A DNA stretch of 64,000 nucleotides from Eretmocerus hayati (taxonomy: Eukaryota > Arthropoda > Insecta > Hymenoptera > Aphelinidae), in assembly GCA_029851415.1 (NCBI GenBank), contig CM056743.1, positions 76,092,186 through 76,156,185 on the forward strand, in the 5' to 3' direction. This document shows positions 56,391 through 64,000 of the stretch, piece after piece; within the stretch, counting starts at the first letter, position 1; every line of letters starts with the position of its first letter. Below the pieces are notes generated by a model, which was not told the DNA's origin, made no database searches, and worked only from the letters and a program-made list of their open reading frames with translations. The position numbers and the translations under genes were made by a program.

Positions 56391-56713
56391 TGAGAGCACG
56401 GCAGGGCTTTTGAAGCAGGAGACACACACAATTTATATAAACTGATGACTCGTTTATTTAGGACTCGTTGATTCGTAGACTCGTAGATTCAATAGGCACA
56501 ATAATCAATATATACAATAAGCACGATATACACAGCGGAAAATTCGTTGAGGTTAACTGGCGGCGTGACTGCACTTGAACAGGGCTCACAACGAAGTGAT
56601 GACAGTCGTGGGGCGGCGTAGCAACCAAACCGTTCCGTTGTTCAACAAAAGACGCGCGCTCATTTGAATATATTCGTATGGTTCTATTTAGTTGTATAAG
56701 TATATTTCCAACA
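56391..56713 (-). repeat. 5' LTR of the copia element
   Basis: 323 bp; one visible difference from the 3' LTR. It should carry the element promoter. Confidence 0.95.
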
Positions 56714-56718
56714 GTTAC

Positions 56719-57349
56719 ACTTGACAGTGAATTGACATGGAAACCGCACATCGACCAAGTAACTAAGAAAGTCAACAGAGCCCTATACGGTCTGCGGTTT
56801 TTCAGGGCATGTATCACCAGACCTCTCCGAATTCGCCTAGTCGAGTCATTGGTTCAACCGCACCTAGATTATTGCGCGGTCGTGTACCTCGACGCCACGG
56901 ACGAACAGCGGCAACGGGTACAGAGACTAAGCAATTCATGTGTGAGATATATTTTTGATCTTAGGAGAGACGAGCACATCGCCCCGTTTAGGGAGCGCCT
57001 GGGTTGGTTACGTACTGATTCGCGGAGAATGTACTTCGCAGCTCTCTTGATGCATAAGATCATACACTTAGGAGAACCTGGCTACCTAGCTGCGATGTTT
57101 ACCAGGTACCAATCCAAACGCCCCGCACGGGCTGATCTAGAAGAGCGGGTACTCTAAGTTCCCAACATGAGACTTGAATATGGAAGAAGATCTTTCCAGG
57201 TTCAGTGTGCTCATTTGTGGAACTTTCTCCCTCCGGGATTTCGGCAGCTTGGGAAGATATCATTATTTAAAGAGTCCTTAAAAGACTTCCTGTCAACACT
57301 ATCCTCCCAGAGGATTGATGTGGAGAAGAGGCATTATTTTAATCTGTAA
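56719..57349 (+). pseudogene. LINE RT C-terminal part (resumes after copia)
   Basis: It continues the LINE frame broken at 48526 (TLDSELTWKPHIDQVTKKVN, then LDYCAVVYLDATDEQRQRVQ), the usual C-terminal region of CR1/Jockey RT proteins. There is a premature TAA at 57155-57157, after which the same frame runs on to the natural-looking end at 57349. With the earlier TAG this makes the LINE copy inactive independently of the copia insertion. Confidence 0.8.
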
Positions 57350-57666
57350 TGGGAAGGGCTCTTCTTTAATTTAGTATTTATACATGTGACCTCAGTCACC
57401 CAATTGGTGATCTATAGCTGTGATATTAGTGCGAGCCCTTACCCCTCTTTTCATACTTCTAAGTATGCACCCTGACTAGTCACGAATTGTGATAATTATT
57501 GTCCTTGACCAAACTAGTAATTGACTGAAATTATCATTATTATCTTGTTGTACATATATTATATTTATTCTTATACGTGTTATTACATTTTAACGGGCAT
57601 ACGTAGGTGTATGCAATTGTATTTTTTGTCTTCGGACGAATAAAGGACATCTATCTATCTATCTAT
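57350..57666 (+). other. LINE 3' UTR and (ATCT)n tail
   Basis: About 300 bp with AATAAAGGA at 57641 and a tail of ATCT units ending at the CAATCT duplication. Confidence 0.7.
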
Positions 57667-57672
57667 CAATCT

Positions 57673-58054
57673 TTCCATTTCGAGTATTGGAAGGAGTGAG
57701 GTGGGAGAGGACTCTTTGCAAGACTTACCCCAAATGTTGTTTAATGAGCCAGACTACTGGTCATTCGAGAAAATTCCTGGAAAATACTCAAAAATACCTC
57801 CCAAACGCAGAGCATATTAATAGGATGAAGAAAAACGGCTGTTTAACGAGTCAGTTTATTTCATTTAATTCAACGACGTTTCGAAGACTGATTTGCCTCC
57901 TTCTTCAGGTCTGTTAAATATCATAAAAGTTATTTAAACAGTCATTTTTCGGACTGTAGTCATAAATCACACATGTTTCTTCACAATTTGTCTCTCAGTT
58001 TACCATGTCCTTTCACACAAATTGAGTGAGCATATTATTCGGTCTCGGCAACAG
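57673..58054. other. Interior of the TIR element; Penelope-like motif
   Basis: No gene. 57871-57910 carries GACGTTTCGAAGACTG and CCTCCTTCTTCAGG, a word pair often seen in Penelope-like retroelement repeats. On the minus strand it reads CTGAAGA...GAAAC...GTC, the order of hammerhead core elements, though the stem between them does not pair well. Confidence 0.3.
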
Positions 58055-58802
58055 TCACCGTATTGATCTGGCATTGTCAACCAGACCTTTTTCTCCAAGA
58101 CAAAAAATCTCGCTCCGTTCGCTAAGACTGACTAAATGCCAGACCAATTCCGCCAGACTTTTTACCAGGCGATTTTCTTTCCTCGGGTAGGTTTTGTGAC
58201 AAGCATAAAAATGGATTGAAACACGTTGAAGAATGTTCAGGTGCACCAGAAATACAAGCAAAGTTATGAGGGAGAATCGCCCTTTTTTGGAATTTCTCAT
58301 AATCAATTTTTGGAAAAATTGATATAGATTCCCTCTGGTCAGTTGAAATTGGACGTACTTTAGCACATTTTGTACGATTTGGAACAAGCTTGCCCTTTCT
58401 CGTCCCACCCTACTGTGTATTCCTCTCTATCACATAGAATTGACTTTGAAAGATTGTCACTCTGAAATTGATCAAACCATCAATCTATTGTTCGAGACCA
58501 AAACTCATAAGAATGGAGCAGAAAAGTTAAATTGAACGAATCATAATTCAGATTTTGCCAATTTCAATGAAATAGTCGTCTCAAATTCCGCAGAAAAATA
58601 ACATATTCAGCCAATCTGGTACAATGAAACTGGAGATGTAGCAGTTTCATCATTGAAAAGTCCTATGGTACGAAATGTGTGACTCGTAGATGATGTTTGC
58701 TTCAAATTCAGGCTGCATAGTGTCTGGTCTAATCGCATCAAATTTATCTTGGCAAATCGCAATTGTCAAGTCAATTTTCTAACGTCACGTATCTCATAAC
58801 AG

Positions 58803-58987
58803 AGTTCAAATTGCTTGAACCAAAAGCTGGAACAAAGGCTGGGAAAATACTCATGGTGTATGATGAAAAATTGGTCGCCGAACACGGGGGAGCCGAAAAA
58901 GTAAATGAAGATGCAACGTACGATTCGTGCATCAACACGACAGATGCCTACCAGTTTTGTACGACGATGGTCAATGTAGAGGGAGAG
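58803..58987 (+). pseudogene. MULE-like gene, catalytic exon A
   Basis: Between CATAACAG (acceptor) and GTAAGG (donor at 58988). The protein ends DATYDSCINTTDAYQF followed by MVNVEGE, matching the D(A/G)T(F/Y)...YQL..IHG block that holds the first catalytic Asp of MULE transposases. It ends in phase 0, compatible with the next exon. Confidence 0.65.
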
Positions 58988-59615
58988 GTAAGGAAATCTA
59001 CGCAATCTATCTAAGAGTTTACCTTCGTCGGAAAATTTCAGCTGGTAACTCAAATGTGGAAATTCAAGAACGATGGCGTAGATTGTTTTCAACTTGCAGG
59101 CAACATATTTACACACACTCTTTACGTCATGGAGTGGAAGGATCATTTGAATCGGTACTCCGTACTCGATATGGTTTGTAACAGAATCTTCAGGTGTTCG
59201 GTCTATGCATGGAATTGATACACAATCATCTCGTGAATCATCTCGTTTTTCGTTTGATAGTCCAGTATATATATCCTACATTCCATCCAAAACTCCTTCT
59301 TGTCAGTATGACCGTGCCCTTTATCAATTCCTATGATTTGATCCTGCAACATGTTAAGACCTCACATCCAGAAAAGGCAAAACATCATCGATAAGTTGTA
59401 TGAAAATGTTAAGCGATTCCGTAGTCTTGCATGAATACCCTGGTAGATCACTTCATTTGTCCTTTGCCGTAGTGATTGGCACAACCCATTAAAACTCATC
59501 AAAGTTTGTGGTGGCTTCAATCCTCATTTTTTTCGAACTCCTCAGCGTTTTTCGAAAAACGTGTTAATTAGTGAGTCAAACAATAACAAATAATTATAAC
59601 ACTTGTTTCCATTAG

Positions 59616-59813
59616 GGGCTGCCTATCATGTGGGCGTTCATGGAGAATAAGACAGAAGACAGCTACACCCTGAAATTTGAGTGGCAGCGTGACACGTTCC
59701 CTAACTTCCGACCCGTTATGATGATGTCCGACTTCGAAACAGGTCTCAGAACTGCTTTTCTGAAAGTATTTGATGGTGCGAGACTTGTTGGTTGCGAATT
59801 CCATTTCAACAAG
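59616..59813 (+). pseudogene. MULE-like gene, catalytic exon B
   Basis: 66 codons between TTTCCATTAG and AACAAG/GTATAT. Reads GLPIMWAFMENKTEDSY, then MMSDFETGLRTAF and GCEFHFNK. This is the P..WA.M..K, SDFE (second catalytic Asp) and GC.FH series diagnostic of MULE transposases. Phase 0 at both ends. Confidence 0.8.
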
Positions 59814-61395
59814 GTATATAAAATAATATATGAGCGAAATTCCCCAAAATTCTTCCTAAATGTGATACTATTCATTCCTACCTCTAAAGGACCCTGGTTC
59901 TCTTGTATAAATTTGAGATAGCGTCAAATTGAGGGTGCGTTCACTCAGAGACCGTAGAAAGTCACTTTTTCGTGAACCTCGATGTTCAAATCATCATTAC
60001 CACCCTCATAAGAATGGAAACCAATAATTCAAGAGTATCAGCAATGTGTTTGAATCAGAAGCCGGTAATGGAATTTAGAGAGTTCATGTTGAGGGTTTTC
60101 TCTTGTGAACCATGGAGGGCGTGAATATTTTCCAAATCCTTTTCACGGCTTGATATTATATTTTCCGAATCGGGGGAGATAAAAACCAATCAACTGCAAA
60201 CATCCCCGACGATATTCGCGATAATGAAGAGATTCCAAAATATGTGTAGATTGAGCCAAGATTTCCAATTTTCTCTTTTCCGGAGATTTCCCGGCAATTT
60301 TTGATTCTCGAATACAAGCTATATACTACAGACAAGCTTGTCGTTTTGAGTCCTCAGGAGTACGAGACGACATGCATTATAGTTTGACTCCTAGAAGATG
60401 TGAGAATACTGAATCTGTTCTCAAGATGTCCAGAAATTCCACGATTCCCAAGACAGATTCGTCCTGGGATGTAATCTTCATGGTCTATATAATCGTAACT
60501 TGAGTCTTACCGGCTATCTAGCCGTGAAGTTTTTCAAGACATATTTGATAACAGAACAGACGCGAGATTTGGAAGATTTAGATACTCGCTGGTAGAAATC
60601 CGGCCCAAAAAAGTTATCCGCGTAGGAATGGTGATGGATTTTTCTAATCCATTCTGCATTACTCAATTCTTTTGCCGTGACAAATCTTAGCGGTGACCCG
60701 TAATTTCTCATCTCTTATGCTTGACCGATTTGTATTAGCTTGAAATGAATCCTCAACGACAACCTATCATGCTGCTTTACTTCGCTGAGGTGATGACGGA
60801 GATGAACAATGAGTCAAAAAATTATTCACTCTCCTACGTCCATCTTTGTCGAACTAAAAGCATCCCGTTGTAGACTGGAATGAAATTCCAAAATGCAAGT
60901 CCCGTAGTAAACGTGTCGAAGATACCTGCTTTCTGACACGTAGCATTTCGTGCGATTTTTAACCACCGTGGAAAACTCTTCAAGAAGAGAAAATATGAGA
61001 TCTCGTCGGGTAATCAATATTTTCACCGGCATGAGTTCTTTGAGAGTGACACGTAGTTTCCTTCAGGTGTGATGTTTACTAACTTCAATCATTCGTTTCA
61101 GTCAATCAAAATAAGCGACGGGGATATTTGCGCTGTTCAGTTCAAAGCGTGTCTCTGTCATTATCAAAATTGTGTTTCTAATTTGTGAGTTCCAATTTTT
61201 TGAGAGTATATCCGAACTACTTTAATTATTCTAGATTCATTCCAAGGAGGCCATTATGCGTGGGTAAAATATCCATTGATTGTAGGAGCGATCGATATTC
61301 GTAAAGTGCAAATCATATTGCAGTAATGTTGAAATAATAGTGTATTAAAATTCATGATAATATACGTGTAATTCTTGTAACTACTTCCGTTTTAG
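59814..61395 (+). other. Presumed intron of the MULE-like gene
   Basis: 1.58 kb with no recognisable exon. Short minus-strand frames (60514-60711, 60826-61032) have no support. Confidence 0.5.
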
Positions 61396-61810
61396 TGTCT
61401 GTGGGCTAACGCTGTGAAGCATGGTGTTGCCGATAAGCATCACAATAAGCGAGAGAATCCCATAGCACACAAGCAACTACTTAAAATGATGTCCTTAATA
61501 CATCTCCCAGCGGAAGATTATGAAAGAGGGTACGCTCTTGTGAAAAAAAACCTTGGATATGTATGAAAATCATCCAAACTGGGTAAACTATTTTGGATAC
61601 GGTGATCTGCAATGGCTAGAACAAGTGGATGGGAGTACAATGAGCGTTCATGAAGTTGATGAAATCACGAATAATATCATAGGAAGATATCACAAGTTGC
61701 TACTTGCCTTAGTGCATCAAAATCCCGAAATGAAAACTTTCTTGAGTGAGTTGGAAAGAATTACTTTAATGATTCAGAAAGAGTTATATAGGACGTTGAT
61801 TCCTGGATGA
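61396..61810 (+). pseudogene. MULE-like gene, C-terminal catalytic exon
   Basis: Starts after CCGTTTTAG with CLWANAVKHGVADKHH in phase 0, directly continuing exon B (FHFNK then CLWANAV). A run of eight A (61543-61550) shifts the frame: reading continues one base over as WVNYFGYGDLQWLEQ and TNNIIGRYHKLLLALVHQNP, up to TGA at 61808-61810. The last block corresponds to the TNN..E..H motif with the third catalytic residue, but Glu is replaced by Gly here. The frameshift and lost Glu argue against an active transposase. Confidence 0.75.
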
Positions 61811-62159
61811 ATTTCATTAGCTAATGAGGGATTCTCACGTATAATATTCATTCGTTCTTATTGTTCGCGGTGTATTTTTTGTGTTATATCTCAAACTCAT
61901 TCCCTCTTCTCGTAGTTATTCGATTCCACTTTTGAATTCACACATCCAAATGTCCAACAATGCTTTCATTGCTGTGCCTTCAAGTGGGCAACAGTTTCCG
62001 GCTATTCATGCTAATCAATGCCTCGTCATATCAGATTCAAGCATCGAATTTTCTCTTACGATCATTTTATATGGTCATATCTGACTCACACTCCGGTTAC
62101 CGTACCATCGCTGAAATATACTGACTCACTCTATCAATTAAATTGGCATATTCTAGGAG

Positions 62160-62317
62160 GTTTGATAGCTCTGTTGCTTAAAAAGCTCCTGCGTATAGAT
62201 CAAACCAAAAATGGACTTGTGCAGAAGAAAAAATTAAGCCAGAAACGAAAGGATTCTCAAGACCGCATTAAGGAAGCTTTGACAGCTTCCTCTTTTCTTG
62301 ACGACTTACACGTATGA
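62160..62317 (+). pseudogene. Possible C-terminal tail of the MULE-like gene
   Basis: A Lys-rich frame (QKKKLSQKRKDSQDRIKEAL) ends at 62317. A second frame (62325-62489, acidic, with NDCSHFDEEDLEDYVPHYLG) follows. Basic then acidic tails occur in this gene family. Assignment is by position only. Confidence 0.35.
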
Positions 62318-63414
62318 GAAGGAAAATAATATAAGAACAAATGAGCTGAGGATTCAGAGATGGCTGAATGACTGCAGTCATTTTGATGAGGAAGATCTCG
62401 AAGACTATGTTCCTCATTACCTTGGTAAATATATTCCTATTCTGAAGGTTCGGGGATTACGAAATACTCCTAGTTGCTTCTCAACTTAAATTTTTTCGAT
62501 AACTTTGAAATTTCGACGAAATGATTCGAAATTTTCGAAACTTTGTAACGTGGAGGGCATCAGCAGGGGGAAATTCCTGAAAAGCTAAACCCACCCAACG
62601 CTACCTCATTCATTTGGGCCGGATCAGGTCAGGGCCAGGCACCCCGCGCCACGAGGGGCGGGACAGTGGGGCAAATTGGGAGCACCTGAAACTCACGAAA
62701 ATATTCTGCGGACACTGTATATATATATCGGATCGAAAATAATCACTCTCCGGATTACGAAATTACAAACGGAATTTATTGCTATTAGGAACTCATTTCG
62801 TGGCACGCAGGCCAATAAAACTAATTACAACGCCATCTGTGGCGAAAACTGTCATCAAATCGTTCATTTGTCCAATAACTCAAGGAAAATCACAATATCA
62901 CAAAGTCACTTTACAGCGGAAACACCCACGTACATTGGCTCGAAATGATTCACTGCACTGTTTCGGCGGAATCACCCATGTACATTGTGGGCGGAGCTAA
63001 CGCGAGGGGTGGGAGCTATTTCCCCAGCCGGCGGGCCCGTCCCTCTCCAACTCTCCGCGCCTTCGTCTCCGGAAGTCAGAGTGATGACACAAAATGGCCG
63101 CTATAGCGACCCGCGTGGCTCAGCATGGCCAAAACGTGCATGCGAAATCGGCACGGGGAGTTGGAGGAGCACGGTTGCGACGCGATGGGTCGGCGGACAA
63201 GAGGGACACACCGCGCCGCGAGCTGGGAAATAGGCCACCCGGTAGCCCTGGACACGACTCTCCGCCCGGGGGGGTCACGATGTGGGTGGATGCACCCGGG
63301 GGAAAACGCAATACCACTCACCGCGGTCGACGTCGTCTGGACGCACCCTGATGATAGCGCTCCTGCTGCGCTGTTGCTGCTCTGCTGCTGGGGCCACTTG
63401 CCTGCACTGCTGCA

Positions 63415-63434
63415 GCTCTCTCTCTCTCTCTCTC
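63415..63434. repeat. (CT)n microsatellite
   Basis: Ten CT units; responsible for Ser/Leu or Arg/Glu repeats in overlapping frames. Confidence 0.9.
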
Positions 63435-63552
63435 GAGCCCAGTCCGGGTCACCCTCCAAAAGTTGGGCAGCCTGGGCGAGATGTGGTCGTGTGGGGTGGC
63501 CACGCGTCAGCACGCGCTGACAAGTCTGGGCACTGCACTGGGTTCACCCACA

Positions 63553-63569
63553 CGCACACACACACACAC
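63553..63569. repeat. (CA)n microsatellite
   Basis: Short CA run inside the GC-rich region. Confidence 0.9.
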
Positions 63570-64000
63570 CAAAAGTCTGATACACCCGCGGCGCGATCAC
63601 TCGACCCGTCCTGGGTCACTTGTCCTGGAGCACGGCGAATTTATAGGCGCGAAGTACGGGTAGGTCTCACCAGGCTGGCAGCCATCCCAAGAATGCCGGC
63701 CGGCGATGCGCAGCGCGGCTTCCTCAAGCCCGCGCGAGCGCTGCGCCGCCCGGCTTGGTGGGCTGGACGGTGCTTCCACCACGCTGGTGGCGGGAGCCAT
63801 CAGCCCGTTTGAATCGTCGTCGTCGTCCTCTTCTCGTCACCTCGGGCACCTCAACAAAAAAAGTGTGACACACGAAAATCAGACCTTGATTACTTTGCCC
63901 GAGGTGACGACGAGAGCTTCTGTGGGACGAGCTGGAACGTGCTGCAACGTTCCACGTTGCATTACCCCCGGCTTCTCCCCCTCACCCTCCTGGGTGAGAA

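Larger units (their letters stand above)
48527..56713 (-). mobile_element. Intact Ty1/copia LTR retrotransposon (8187 bp)
   Basis: 323-bp LTRs at 48527-48849 and 56391-56713, TGTTGGAAATATAC...GTGCTCTCA on the element strand. A 5-bp duplication GTTAC (48522-48526, 56714-56718) lies inside the LINE frame: rejoining the LINE across one GTTAC restores its coding frame, proving the insertion point. By eye the LTRs differ at one base (48580 A, matching 56444 G), so insertion is recent. The element is complete: primer site, leader with a predicted intron, uninterrupted gag-pol, and polypurine tract. Confidence 0.95.
46073..57666 (+). mobile_element. CR1/Jockey-group LINE, interrupted by copia
   Basis: Bounded by a 6-bp duplication CAATCT (46067-46072 and 57667-57672). 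It ends with AATAAAGGA and a (ATCT)n tail (57648-57666), typical of target-primed LINE insertion. After removing the copia element the LINE is about 3.4 kb and begins close to the endonuclease domain, so it is 5'-truncated and lacks ORF1. Confidence 0.8.
45678..58412. mobile_element. TIR element split by a nested LINE
   Basis: Left end TAGGGTGGGCCGG at 45678 and right end CCCACCCTA ending 58412. About 300 bp inside each end is homologous in inverted orientation (CAACTGACCAGAGGGAATCTAT near 45858; complement near 58330). Removing the LINE leaves roughly 1.1 kb, a non-autonomous element. The end GGGTGG next to TA is shared with the foldback element at 35,554. It lies between exons of the MULE-like gene, that is, in its intron. 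Confidence 0.6.
62490..64000. other. GC-rich unidentified region
   Basis: GC content rises sharply from about 62,570. Long frames on both strands are compositional. A TATA-like AATTTATAGG lies at 63639. Inverted words GTCACCTCGGGCA (63836-63848) and TGCCCGAGGTGAC (63896-63908) form a hairpin. It may be the start of another element cut by the window edge. Confidence 0.3.

Noticed and set aside
58055..58408. 117-codon minus-strand frame resembling 45737-46000
   Set aside because: The similarity is between inverted ends of one TIR element, not between proteins.
63076..63812. Several overlapping long frames at the right end
   Set aside because: High GC suppresses stops in all frames; products are low-complexity and partly microsatellite-encoded.

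Overview
The window looks like repeat-dense nuclear DNA of an arthropod, most likely an insect. The evidence is predicted exons with GT-AG borders, abundant LTR, LINE and TIR elements of insect-typical families, and no operon-like gene packing. The species cannot be named from the sequence. Almost everything recognisable is a mobile element or a remnant of one; few candidate host genes are visible.

Layout. 1-1533: minus-strand Ty3/gypsy-type gag remnant with a CCHC knuckle and a strong hairpin. 2107-4160: decayed plus-strand gypsy protease/RT. 6.2-9.1 kb: two 1.03-kb direct repeats plus a third copy of only the core. 9.98-14.2 kb: tandem array of ~585-bp units, seven of which carry an exon-like cassette of 283-289 bp with matching minus-strand splice sites. 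16.29-18.50 kb: a 2.2-kb palindrome. 18.6-19.3 kb: a LINE RT fragment. 20.3-26.1 kb: a dead Ty1/copia element. 27.52-28.65 kb: a Transib-like TIR element (CACGG ends, 5-bp target duplication). 29.22-32.36 kb: a very young LTR element with matching 789-bp LTRs, a tRNA-Lys type primer site and only one gag-like ORF. 32.8-42.8 kb: a cluster of palindromic or foldback elements interrupted by the three 3' exons of an unidentified gene (38.91-39.83 kb).

44.68-62.3 kb holds the exons of a FLYWCH/MULE transposase-like gene. Between them sits a stack of nested insertions: a TIR element (45,678-58,412) carries a LINE (46,073-57,666, TSD CAATCT), which in turn carries an intact Ty1/copia element (48,527-56,713, TSD GTTAC).

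The copia element is the best-preserved system here. It has 323-bp LTRs with one visible difference, an uninterrupted 1783-codon gag-pol with all catalytic motifs, a primer site matching the internal part of initiator tRNA-Met, and a polypurine tract. A predicted 234-bp intron would join an upstream 49-codon exon in frame to gag. The last 1.5 kb is GC-rich and unidentified. All calls were made by eye; no database search was run.
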